This document shows positions 1-5,878 of a stretch of 5,878 nt of DNA, one piece after another. Below the pieces are notes generated by a model. It was not told the DNA's origin. It searched no databases and was given only the letters and a program-made list of their open reading frames with translations. The DNA comes from Streptomycetales bacterium (GTDB taxonomy: Bacteria; Actinomycetota; Actinomycetes; Prado026): the NCBI GenBank assembly GCA_025361995.1, contig JANYIP010000053.1, positions 1 through 5,878 on the forward strand, given 5' to 3'. The first letter of the stretch is position 1. Every line of letters begins with the position of its first letter. The position numbers and the translations under genes were made by a program.

Positions 1-207
1 CAGCCGGGCGACCGAGCCGTTGTACGGGACCGGCACCGCCCGCCCGGCTGGGACCACGTAGTGCGGGAGCGCATCGTCGTCGTCCGCCGGCGCGAGCACC
101 GAGACGTCGTGACCGAGCCGGATCAGCTCGGTGGCCAGATCGCGGACGTGCGACTGGACGCCTCCGGGGACGTCGAAGGAGTACGGGCAGACCAGGCCTA
201 TCCGCAT
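1..207 (-). CDS. pimA: Phosphatidylinositol mannosyltransferase PimA, N-terminal part (partial)
   Basis: GT4-family glycosyltransferase that transfers the first mannose from GDP-mannose to the inositol of phosphatidylinositol at the inner face of the membrane, the first committed step of PIM synthesis. Only the first 69 codons are present; the gene runs off the left edge, and the family is normally about 370-390 residues. The N-terminus MRIGLVCPYSFDVPGG followed by VQSH (residues 17-20) is the glycine-rich loop of the N-terminal Rossmann domain that contacts the sugar nucleotide. YNGSVARL at residues 62-69 is also typical of mycobacterial PimA. The ATG at 207 was chosen because conservation begins exactly there; an in-frame GTG at 237 would add ten residues with no recognisable sequence. 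No clear Shine-Dalgarno precedes the ATG. The gene starts 34 bp after the patA stop, so it is probably cotranscribed with pgsA and patA. A related GT4 enzyme is possible but less likely in this context. Confidence 0.93.
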   Translation of the reverse strand, partial: MRIGLVCPYSFDVPGGVQSHVRDLATELIRLGHDVSVLAPADDDDALPHYVVPAGRAVPVPYNGSVARL

Positions 208-241
208 CGCAGGCCCGGCCGCAGGTGACGGGCGCACGCGG

Positions 242-1120
242 TCATCGGTCGCTCAGCCACAGCCGCTGGAGCATGTGCCAGTCCTGCGGGTGCTCGGCGA
301 TCCCGCTGGCGAAGACGTCGGCGCAGGTCTGGGTCATCGCTGCCACTTTCTCAGACCGCGAGCCCTGAGCCGGTACCTCGACACGCTCATGGATGCGGAT
401 GTGCGTGAAGCCGCCGTCGAACCAGAGCGTCGCTGGCATGAGGACAGCGCCGGTGGCTACCGCGATCGCGGCCGGCCCCGGCGGCATCGACGTGGGCTCC
501 CCGAAGAAGGTCACCGGGACGCCGTTCTCGGACAGGTCGCGGTCCCCGACCAGGCAGATCAGCGAGCCTTCGCGGGCCCGCTGCAGGAGGGTACGGAACG
601 GCGACGCGCCGCCGGTGAGCGGCAGCACCTCCATGCCGAGCGAGCGCCGGTAGTCGAGGAAACGTTCGTACAGCTTCTCGGGCTTGAGCCGCTCCGCGAC
701 CGTCGTCAGCGGCGAGTGCTCGAGCGAGACCCAGGCGCCGCCGTGGTCCCAGTTGGCCATGTGCGGCAGCGTCAGCACGACCCCGTTGCCTTGGGCCAGC
801 GCCTCGACCAGCCGGTCCTCGCCGTCGCAACGGACCGTCGAGACGATCTCCTGCGGGGTCAGGTCCGGGAGGCGGAACACCTCGCACCAGTAGCGCTGGT
901 AGGACCGCATCGACTCCCTGGAGAGCTCACGGAGCTCGCGGGTGGAGGCGTCCGGTACCACCCGACGCAGGTTCTTCTCGAGCTGCTGGACCGACCGGCC
1001 GTGCCGCAGCCACGCCTGGTCCGCGATGCCCCGGAACGTCGCGCGGGCCACCGGTCCGGGCATCTTGCGAACGGTGCCCCAGCCCACCGCGTACGCCAGG
1101 TCGGCGATCTCGTCCTTCAT
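242..1120 (-). CDS. patA: Phosphatidylinositol mannoside acyltransferase (PatA-type, LpxL/HtrB family)
   Basis: Membrane-associated acyltransferase. By family, it moves an acyl group from acyl-CoA to the 6-position of the mannose on the 2-position of inositol in PIM1/PIM2. The product is 292 aa, near the usual size of about 300. Visible motifs are the HX4D catalytic signature (H120, then MANW, D125, in LPHMANWDHGG); a second block around residues 153-166 (RFLDYRRSLGMEVL); VGDRDLSENG at 191-200; FFGEPT at 205-210 with E208; and the PPGPAAIA block at 213-220. The C-terminus has QDWHMLQRLW (279-288), usual for this family. The ATG at 1120 overlaps the pgsA stop by 4 bp (ATGA), suggesting translational coupling. 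The reading frame stays open upstream inside pgsA, but that extension is Arg/Gly-rich shadow sequence, whereas MKDEIADLAYAVGWG looks like a true start. Substrate assignment rests on homology and on the pgsA/pimA neighbours. Confidence 0.92.
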   Translation of the reverse strand: MKDEIADLAYAVGWGTVRKMPGPVARATFRGIADQAWLRHGRSVQQLEKNLRRVVPDASTRELRELSRESMRSYQRYWCEVFRLPDLTPQEIVSTVRCDGEDRLVEALAQGNGVVLTLPHMANWDHGGAWVSLEHSPLTTVAERLKPEKLYERFLDYRRSLGMEVLPLTGGASPFRTLLQRAREGSLICLVGDRDLSENGVPVTFFGEPTSMPPGPAAIAVATGAVLMPATLWFDGGFTHIRIHERVEVPAQGSRSEKVAAMTQTCADVFASGIAEHPQDWHMLQRLWLSDR

Positions 1121-1758
1121 GCCGCCCCGTCCGTGGTCGCCGGCGCCTCCTGGCTCGCCCGCACCTGGCGGCGCACCTCGAGCATCCGCTGACCGACCGT
1201 GATGACGGTGGCGACGGCGAGCACCCACAGGCCCACGGCCTGGAGCCAGCGCACCCCGAAGAGCCCGCTCAACCCCGTGGTCGCGAGGACGGTCACCAGG
1301 CGCTCGCTGCGCTCGGCGATGCCCACGTTCGCCGTCAGCCCCAGACCTTCGGCCCGTGCCTTGGCGTACGAGACGACCGCGCCACCGATCAGGCAGACCA
1401 GCGTGACCCCGGCCAGCCAGGGGTCGTGGCCGCGGCCGGCGAACCACAGCAGGAGCGCGCCGAAGACCGAGGCGTCCGCCACCCGGTCGAGCGTCGAGTC
1501 CAGGAAAGCTCCCCAGCGGCTGGACCGCCCGGACAGCCGTGCCATCGTCCCGTCGAGGGTGTCCGAGAAGACGAAGGCCGCGATGACCAGCGTGCCGACG
1601 AGGAACTCGCCACGGGGGTAGAAGGCGAACGCACCGGCAGCAACCCCCACTGTCCCCAGCCAGGTGATCACGTCAGGACTGACGCCCATGGCCAGCAGGG
1701 CGCGGGCGAGGGGCGTGAAGAGCCGGTTGAAGAAGGCCTTGGCGTACCGGGCGAGCAT
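1117..1758 (-). CDS. pgsA: Phosphatidylinositol phosphate synthase (CDP-alcohol phosphatidyltransferase)
   Basis: Integral membrane enzyme that condenses CDP-diacylglycerol with myo-inositol-1-phosphate to give phosphatidylinositol phosphate, the precursor of phosphatidylinositol, PIMs and lipoglycans. It is 213 aa, close to the mycobacterial PgsA1 length. The family signature D-x2-D-G-x2-A-R-x8-G-x3-D-x3-D is complete: D66, D69, G70, A73, R74, G83, D87, D91; the Asp residues bind the metal ions. K133 and R135 (SYAKARAEGLG) and R153 (ERSERL) lie in segments that in PIP synthases form the inositol-phosphate pocket (inference). Hydrophobic segments near 28-47, 52-68, 94-108, 114-131, 154-170 and 171-190 fit the six-helix fold. 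The ATG at 1758 has GGAAG 6 nt upstream. The frame is open far upstream into the antisense of the EF-G-like gene, but that part lacks family sequence. Signature and neighbours favour the inositol-phosphate enzyme over phosphatidylglycerophosphate synthase. Confidence 0.95.
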   Translation of the reverse strand: MLARYAKAFFNRLFTPLARALLAMGVSPDVITWLGTVGVAAGAFAFYPRGEFLVGTLVIAAFVFSDTLDGTMARLSGRSSRWGAFLDSTLDRVADASVFGALLLWFAGRGHDPWLAGVTLVCLIGGAVVSYAKARAEGLGLTANVGIAERSERLVTVLATTGLSGLFGVRWLQAVGLWVLAVATVITVGQRMLEVRRQVRASQEAPATTDGAA

Positions 1759-1764
1759 GGTCGT

Positions 1765-1769
1765 CTTCC
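1765..1769 (-). promoter_or_regulatory. Ribosome binding site of pgsA
   Basis: GGAAG on the minus strand, 6 nt upstream of the ATG at 1758. It is the best purine-rich match near any candidate start in this frame. It decides the pgsA start against the much longer open frame upstream. Confidence 0.6.
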
Positions 1770-1807
1770 GTGCGGAGGGCTGCGCCGGGTGGACACCCGT
1801 GAGCGGC

Positions 1808-1864
1808 CGCCAGCCTACCGACCCCGCAGGCTTGTGCCGGGGACGCCCGCGAGGAAGGCTGGCG
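1808..1864. repeat. Inverted repeat in the divergent promoter region
   Basis: Perfect 9-bp arms, CGCCAGCCT at 1808-1816 and AGGCTGGCG at 1856-1864, are separated by 39 bp. Nested between them is a shorter pair, CCCCG at 1822-1826 and CGGGG at 1838-1842, with an 11-nt loop. The candidate pgsA -10 box TAGGCT overlaps the left arm. The repeat could be a binding site for a dimeric regulator or a leader hairpin, or it could be chance in very GC-rich DNA. Confidence 0.4.
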
Positions 1865-1890
1865 ACCTGATCGACAGCACAACCTGAGCG

Positions 1891-1896
1891 AGGAGG
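1891..1896 (+). promoter_or_regulatory. Ribosome binding site of the EF-G-like gene
   Basis: AGGAGG is a full Shine-Dalgarno core, 7 nt before the ATG at 1904. It is the strongest ribosome binding site in the window and fixes that start. A second ATG at 1899 is out of frame and too close to the site to be used. Confidence 0.85.
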
Positions 1897-1903
1897 CGAT
1901 GGC

Positions 1904-4060
1904 ATGGCGACGAACGCTCCGCCAGGGGTCAGCAGGGTGACGACGGTCGAGGCGCCCGACAAGATCCGCAACGTCGTGCTCGTCGGCCACACCGGGTCCG
2001 GCAAGACCACTCTCGTCGAGGCGCTGCTCGTCGCAACGGGCACGATCACCCGGGCCGGCCGGGTCGAGGACGGCAGCACCGTCAGCGACTGGGACGAGGC
2101 CGAGCACCGCCAGCAGCGCTCCGTCTCCCTCTCACTCGCCCCGCTGGTCAGCAACGGCATCAAGGTCAACTTGCTCGATACCCCGGGGTACGCCGACTTC
2201 GTCGCGGACTTGCGTGCAGGCCTGCGCGCCGCTGACGCCGCCCTCTTCGTCGTATCGGCCGTCGACGGGGTCGACGGCTCCACCCGTCTCCTGTGGGAGG
2301 AGTGCGCCGCCGTCGGCATGCCGCGCGCCGTCGTCGTGACCAAGCTCGACCACGCCCGCGCCGACTTCGACGAGACGGTGGCCATCTGCCAGCGCGTCTT
2401 CGGCGACGGGGTGCTGCCGCTGTACCTGCCGATGGCCGCCGACGACGGCTCCCCCGCCGGCCTGCTCGGGCTGCTGTCCCAGCAGGTGTACGACTACTCC
2501 ACCGGCACCCGGGTCATCCGAGCTCCCGAGCCGGAGCACCTGCCGCTGGTCGCCGGTGCCCGCAGCGCCCTGATCGAGGGGATCATCTCGGAGTCAGAGG
2601 ACGAGAGCTTGATGGACCGCTACCTCGGCGGCGAGGAGATCGAGTTCGCCACCCTGGTCGAGGACCTCGAGAAAGCCGTCGCCCGCGGCACGTTCTACCC
2701 GGTGCTCGCCGTGTCAGCGCCGACTGGGCTCGGGATGACCGAGCTCCTCGGGGTCATCACCGCCGGCTTCCCGTCGCCGCTCGAGCACCACGTCCCGCCG
2801 GTCACCGACCTCGCCGGGAAGCCGCGAGGACCGCTCGCCTGCGACGTCGCCGGGCCGCTGCTGGCCGAGGTGGTCAAGACGACCACTGACCCGTACGTCG
2901 GGCGGATCAGCCTGCTGCGTGTCTTCTCCGGGACGTTGCGGCCGGACTCGGTGGTGCACGTGTCGGGGCACGCGTCGACGTTCTTCGGCGAAGGGCACCG
3001 GGGGCAGGGCCACGAGGACCACGACGTCGAGGAGCGCATCGCGGCGCTGTCGTCGCCGCTGGGCAAGACCCAGCGCACCGTGTCGGCGTGCGTCGCCGGC
3101 GACATCGTCGCGGTCGCCAAGCTCACCCGGGCAGAGACCGGGGACACGTTGTCAAGCAAGGAAGACCCGCTCCTGATGGAGCCCTGGATGATGCCCGACC
3201 CGCTGCTCCCGGTTGCGGTCGTCGCGCACGCCAAGGCTGACGAGGACAGGCTGTCGCAGGGCCTCGCGCGGCTGGTCGCCGAGGACCCGACGCTGCGGCT
3301 GGAGAACAACCCCGAGACCCACCAGCTGATCCTGTGGACCATGGGTGAGGCACACGTCGACGTCCTCCTGGACCGGCTGCGCAACCGCTACGGCGTCGCG
3401 GTGGACAGCGTGTCCCTGCGGGTGTCGCTGCGCGAGACCTTCGGCGGGCCGGCCAAGGGCCACGGTCGCCACGTCAAGCAGTCCGGTGGGCACGGCCAGT
3501 TCGCCGTGTGCGACGTCGAGGTCGAGCCGTTGCCGCAGGGCAGCGGCTTCGAGTTCGTGGACAAGGTCGTCGGCGGCTCTGTACCCCGGCAGTTCATCCC
3601 GTCTGTCGAGAAGGGCGTGCGTACCCAGATGGAGCGCGGCGTCGCCGGCGGGTACCCGGTGATCGACATCAGGGTCACCCTCGTCGACGGCAAGGCGCAC
3701 TCGGTCGACTCCTCCGACATGGCCTTCCAGGCGGCCGGGGCGCTGGCCTTGAAGGACGCGGCCCAGTCGTCCACGGTGCTGATGCTCGAACCGGTCGACG
3801 AGATCAGCGTGCTGGTCGCCGACGAGTACGTCGGTGGGGTGATGAGCGACCTGTCAGGGCGGCGGGGCCGGGTCGGCGGGACCGAGCCCGTGGGGGCCGG
3901 CCGTACCCTCATCCGGGCCGAGGTCCCACAGGTCGAGATCACCCGCTATGCCATCGACCTGCGGTCGATCTCGCACGGGACCGCCACCTTCACCCGCAGC
4001 TACCTGCGCCACGACCCGATGCCCCCAGCCCTCGCCGCCAAGCACCACTCCGAGCCCTGA
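1904..4060 (+). CDS. Elongation factor G-like translational GTPase (EF-G2 type)
   Basis: A 718-aa protein with the full five-domain EF-G architecture: G domain with G' insert (about 20-290), domain II (308-420), III (430-508), IV (509-625) and V (626-705). EF-G moves tRNA and mRNA through the ribosome; this looks like the paralogous EF-G2 class, not housekeeping FusA. The P-loop is GHTGSGKT (28-35) against AHIDAGKT in EF-G. Switch I reads RSVSL (72-76) where EF-G has RGITI. G3 is DTPGY (92-96) with Tyr96 at the catalytic His position. G4 is TKLD (146-149) instead of NKxD. Domain IV is well kept, with SGGHGQF (527-533) and AHSVDSSDMAF (598-608); H599 matches the decoding-centre His of EF-G. 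Domain II carries a His-rich stretch (352-373). AGGAGG sets the ATG start. The gene diverges from pgsA and converges on the HIT gene, and no canonical fusA neighbours (rpsL, rpsG, tuf) are present. Its role in translation is unproven; a ribosome-associated or stress function is possible. Confidence 0.9.
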   Translation: MATNAPPGVSRVTTVEAPDKIRNVVLVGHTGSGKTTLVEALLVATGTITRAGRVEDGSTVSDWDEAEHRQQRSVSLSLAPLVSNGIKVNLLDTPGYADFVADLRAGLRAADAALFVVSAVDGVDGSTRLLWEECAAVGMPRAVVVTKLDHARADFDETVAICQRVFGDGVLPLYLPMAADDGSPAGLLGLLSQQVYDYSTGTRVIRAPEPEHLPLVAGARSALIEGIISESEDESLMDRYLGGEEIEFATLVEDLEKAVARGTFYPVLAVSAPTGLGMTELLGVITAGFPSPLEHHVPPVTDLAGKPRGPLACDVAGPLLAEVVKTTTDPYVGRISLLRVFSGTLRPDSVVHVSGHASTFFGEGHRGQGHEDHDVEERIAALSSPLGKTQRTVSACVAGDIVAVAKLTRAETGDTLSSKEDPLLMEPWMMPDPLLPVAVVAHAKADEDRLSQGLARLVAEDPTLRLENNPETHQLILWTMGEAHVDVLLDRLRNRYGVAVDSVSLRVSLRETFGGPAKGHGRHVKQSGGHGQFAVCDVEVEPLPQGSGFEFVDKVVGGSVPRQFIPSVEKGVRTQMERGVAGGYPVIDIRVTLVDGKAHSVDSSDMAFQAAGALALKDAAQSSTVLMLEPVDEISVLVADEYVGGVMSDLSGRRGRVGGTEPVGAGRTLIRAEVPQVEITRYAIDLRSISHGTATFTRSYLRHDPMPPALAAKHHSEP

Positions 4061-4080
4061 CCCCCAGCTAAGGGGCGGGC
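4054..4080. terminator. Possible hairpin at the convergent gene ends
   Basis: GCCC (4054-4057) and CCCC (4062-4065) can pair with GGGC (4077-4080) and GGGG (4072-4075) around the loop AGCTAA, leaving a 4-against-1 internal bulge. The structure spans the stop codons of both the EF-G-like gene and the HIT gene. There is no T-run on either side, so it is not a standard intrinsic terminator; it could slow polymerase from both directions. The pairing is visible but the function is a guess. Confidence 0.3.
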
Positions 4081-4580
4081 CAGGCGGCGGCGACGAGGGT
4101 ACGGGTCTCGTCGAGGAGCTGGGGCAGCACCTTGGTCACCGCGATGATGGGCATGAAGTTCGAGTCGCCGCCCCACCGAGGCACCACGTGCTGGTGCAGG
4201 TGCGCCGCGATGCCGGCTCCGGCCACCGGGCCCTGGTTGAGGCCGATGTTGAAGCCGTGCGGCCCGGCCACCTCGCGCAGCGTCGCCATCGCCTGCTGCG
4301 TGAGCAGGCCCAGCTCAGCCACCTCGTCGGCGGTCAGGTCCGTGTAGTCCGCGACGTGCCGGTACGGGCACACCAGGACGTGCCCAGCGTTGTACGGGTA
4401 GAGGTTGAGCACCGCGTACACCGACGTACCCCTGGCCACGACCAGGCCGTCCTCGTCGGACAGCGTGGGCGCCCGGCAGAACGGGCAGCCGTCACCCTCC
4501 TCGCCGTCCGCGGGCTTGTTCTCCCCCCGGATGTACGCCATCCGGTGCGGGGTCCACAGCCGGTCGAAGGCGTCCGTCAC
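4068..4580 (-). CDS. HIT-domain nucleotide phosphorylase/hydrolase (Ap4A phosphorylase-like)
   Basis: Histidine-triad protein of 170 aa, related to the thrS-adjacent mycobacterial Ap4A phosphorylase (Rv2613c type), which splits diadenosine tetraphosphate with phosphate into ADP and ATP in the cytoplasm. The HIT motif is H127-L-H129-Q-H131-V-V, followed by PRWGGDSNFM; H129 is the expected nucleophile. NLYPYNAGHVLVCPYRHV (59-76) forms the conserved core, and GLNQG (113-117) is the nucleotide-contact loop. The sequence CPFC (32-35) suggests a zinc site like that of many bacterial HIT proteins; as I recall the mycobacterial protein, it lacks this. The GTG start at 4580 overlaps the thrS stop by 4 bp (GTGA) and keeps RLWTPHRMAYI (8-18), which is conserved in the family; starting at the internal Met14 would lose part of it. 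The gene is probably cotranscribed with and coupled to thrS. The exact substrate (Ap4A, other dinucleotides or AMP-conjugates) is uncertain. Confidence 0.9.
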   Translation of the reverse strand: MTDAFDRLWTPHRMAYIRGENKPADGEEGDGCPFCRAPTLSDEDGLVVARGTSVYAVLNLYPYNAGHVLVCPYRHVADYTDLTADEVAELGLLTQQAMATLREVAGPHGFNIGLNQGPVAGAGIAAHLHQHVVPRWGGDSNFMPIIAVTKVLPQLLDETRTLVAAAWPAP

Positions 4581-5878
4581 ACCTGCACCCGGGCCTGCAC
4601 CGCAGCCAGGATCTCGGCCACCGCATCGTCGACAGGCACCCCGTTGCGCTGGCTGCCGTCACGGAACCGGAACGACACCGCTCCCGCCGCCAGGTCCTCG
4701 TCGCCGGCGAGGAGCATGTACGGCACCTTCTGCTTCTGCGCGGTCCGGATCTTCTTCTGCATCCGCTCGTCAGAGGAGTCCACCTCGGCCCGGATCCCGG
4801 CGTCGCGCAGCCGCGCCGCCACGTCATCCAGGTACGAGACGTGCGCCTCGGAGATCGGGATCCCGACCACCTGCACCGGCGCCAGCCACGGGGGGAACGC
4901 GCCCGCGTAGTGCTCGGTCAGCACTGCGAAGAACCGCTCGACCGACCCGAAGAGCGCCCGGTGCAGCATCACCGGCTGCTGCCGGGTGCCGTCCGCCGCT
5001 TGGTACTCCATGTCGAACCGCTGCGGCATCTGGAAGTCGACCTGGATCGTGGACATCTGCCAGGTACGGCCGATCGCGTCGCGGGCTTGCACCGAGATCT
5101 TCGGGCCGTAGAACGCACCGCCGCCCTCGTCCAGGACCAGCTCGAGGTCCTGCTTCTCGGCCGCGTCGCGCAGTGCCTGGGTGGCCTCGTCCCACTCCTC
5201 GACGCTGCCGACGACCTTGACCTCGGGGCGGGTCGACAGCTCGAGGTAGAAGTCGACCAGGCCGTAGTCGCGCAGCAGGTCCAGCACGAACGTGAGGAGC
5301 GAGTCGAGCTCGCCCGGCATCTGCTCCTTCGTGCAGAAGATGTGCGCGTCGTCCTGGGTCATCCCGCGCACGCGGGTCAACCCGTGGATCACACCTGACT
5401 TCTCGTACCGGTAGACGCTGCCGAACTCGAAGAGCCGCAGCGGAAGCTCGCGGTACGACCGGCCGCGGGCCTTGAAGATCAGGATGTGGAACGGGCAGTT
5501 CATCGGCTTCAGGTAGTACTTCTGGGCCGCCCGCCGGACCGCGCCGTCGGCGTCGTACTCCGCGTCGAGCTCCATCGGCGGATACATCCCGTCGGCGTAC
5601 CAGTCGAGGTGGCCCGAGGTCTCGAACAGCGTCGACTTGGTGATGTGCGGGGTGTTGACGAAGGAGTACCCCGCCTCGAGGTGCCGCCGCCGGGAGTAGT
5701 CCTCCATCTCCAGGCGAACGATGCCGCCCTTGGGGTGGAAGACCGGTAGACCCGAGCCGATCTCGTCCGGGAACGAGAACAGGTCCAGCTCGGCGCCGAT
5801 CTTCCGGTGGTCGCGCCGCTCGGCCTCTGCCAGCCGGTCGAGGTAGGCGCGCAGCTCCTCCTTGGTCGGCCACGCGGT
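4577..5878 (-). CDS. thrS: Threonyl-tRNA synthetase, catalytic and anticodon-binding domains (partial)
   Basis: Class II synthetase that activates threonine with ATP and charges tRNA-Thr in the cytoplasm. The last 433 residues are present and the frame is open to the right edge, so roughly 220-250 N-terminal residues (TGS and editing domains) lie outside. Numbering from the first complete codon, the zinc ligands that select threonine are C128 (MNCPFH), H179 (DDAHIFC) and H306 (VMLHRALFG). Motif 2 is RLFEFGSVYRYEKSG with R157, and motif 3 is LFGSVERF with R315. These spacings match E. coli ThrRS (C334, R363, H385, H511, R520) to within one residue. The anticodon-binding domain begins near PPWLAPVQVVGIP (329) and runs to the C-terminus. 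An internal Met at plus position 5707 is not the start, because conserved ThrRS sequence (DLFSFPDEIGSGLPVFHPKG, residues 32-51) lies upstream. The stop overlaps the HIT start by 4 bp. No truncation or frameshift is seen. Confidence 0.97.
   Translation of the reverse strand, partial: TAWPTKEELRAYLDRLAEAERRDHRKIGAELDLFSFPDEIGSGLPVFHPKGGIVRLEMEDYSRRRHLEAGYSFVNTPHITKSTLFETSGHLDWYADGMYPPMELDAEYDADGAVRRAAQKYYLKPMNCPFHILIFKARGRSYRELPLRLFEFGSVYRYEKSGVIHGLTRVRGMTQDDAHIFCTKEQMPGELDSLLTFVLDLLRDYGLVDFYLELSTRPEVKVVGSVEEWDEATQALRDAAEKQDLELVLDEGGGAFYGPKISVQARDAIGRTWQMSTIQVDFQMPQRFDMEYQAADGTRQQPVMLHRALFGSVERFFAVLTEHYAGAFPPWLAPVQVVGIPISEAHVSYLDDVAARLRDAGIRAEVDSSDERMQKKIRTAQKQKVPYMLLAGDEDLAAGAVSFRFRDGSQRNGVPVDDAVAEILAAVQARVQV

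Larger units (their letters stand above)
1759..1903. promoter_or_regulatory. Divergent intergenic region between pgsA and the EF-G-like gene
   Basis: These 145 bp separate two genes that start in opposite directions, so both promoters should lie here. No strong consensus pair is visible. On the minus strand TAGGCT (plus coordinates 1812-1817) fits the TAnnnT pattern of an actinobacterial -10 element for pgsA, but nothing like TTGACA sits at the right distance. On the plus strand TTGTGC (1832-1837) with AAGGCT 17 nt later (1855-1860) is a weak pair for the EF-G-like gene. The region also holds the inverted repeat listed separately. That it contains promoters is inferred from gene orientation; the individual boxes are guesses. 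Confidence 0.5.

Noticed and set aside
208..241. Short patA-pimA gap considered as a possible promoter or small RNA site
   Set aside because: Only 34 bp, with no -10-like box and no stable hairpin; it contains only a short direct repeat of CGCAGG, which is unremarkable at this GC content.
131..1192. 353-codon plus-strand open frame opposite patA
   Set aside because: It lies antisense to a gene with clear PatA motifs. Its translation is Arg/Pro/Gly-rich with no recognisable domain, as expected for shadow frames in high-GC DNA.
1121..1447. In-frame upstream extension of patA that would give a 401-aa protein
   Set aside because: The added 109 residues are a frame-shifted reading of pgsA, dominated by Arg and Gly. 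The overlapping ATGA start at 1120 fits operon structure and family length.
1759..2385. In-frame upstream extension of pgsA that would give a 422-aa protein
   Set aside because: The extra 209 residues are antisense to the EF-G-like gene and Ser/Thr/Arg-rich without family similarity. The ATG at 1758 has a ribosome binding site and matches the family length.
3152..3942. Two long minus-strand frames (182 and 184 codons) opposite the EF-G-like gene
   Set aside because: Both overlap strongly conserved EF-G domains III-V on the other strand. They have no domain of their own and no ribosome binding site that I can see.
3948..4910. 320-codon plus-strand frame across the EF-G end, HIT and thrS
   Set aside because: It runs antisense to the HIT and thrS genes and out of frame with EF-G. 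The composition is low-complexity shadow sequence.
4824..5873. 349-codon minus-strand frame inside thrS
   Set aside because: This is another frame of thrS on the same strand. The real ThrRS frame carries all catalytic and zinc residues over the same span.

Overview
The window is dense, high-GC coding DNA that reads as a chromosomal core region of an actinomycete. The evidence is the cluster itself: a phosphatidylinositol phosphate synthase, a PatA-type acyltransferase and the start of a PimA-type mannosyltransferase. These enzymes make phosphatidylinositol mannosides (PIMs), which are characteristic actinobacterial envelope lipids. I cannot name the genus.

Layout, left to right: pimA (minus strand, cut by the left edge, only the first 69 codons present); patA (minus, 292 aa); pgsA (minus, 213 aa); a 145-bp divergent intergenic region with a 9-bp inverted repeat; a 718-aa EF-G-like translational GTPase (plus strand); a HIT-domain protein (minus, 170 aa) whose stop codon lies 7 bp from the EF-G-like stop; and thrS, threonyl-tRNA synthetase (minus, N-terminus cut by the right edge, 433 residues present). 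Coding density is about 97 percent. There are no RNA genes, mobile elements, CRISPR arrays or gene-free stretches above 300 bp.

Two minus-strand transcription units are apparent. thrS and the HIT gene overlap by 4 bp (GTGA). pgsA and patA overlap by 4 bp (ATGA), with pimA 34 bp further on. From memory, in Mycobacterium tuberculosis the same five genes run together as thrS, HIT (Ap4A phosphorylase), pgsA1, patA, pimA. Here the order is kept, but an oppositely oriented EF-G paralogue sits between HIT and pgsA, so pgsA-patA-pimA must have its own promoter.

The lipid genes act in sequence: PgsA makes phosphatidylinositol phosphate, PimA adds the first mannose to phosphatidylinositol, and PatA acylates that mannose. 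ThrRS and the HIT enzyme may be linked because aminoacyl-tRNA synthetases can produce Ap4A and HIT phosphorylases can degrade it.

The least ordinary item is the EF-G-like protein. Its domain IV and V motifs are intact, but several GTPase motifs differ from housekeeping EF-G: the catalytic His of DTPGH is Tyr, the P-loop Asp is missing, the switch I Thr is Ser and NKxD is TKxD. I found no clear sign of an undescribed multi-gene system.
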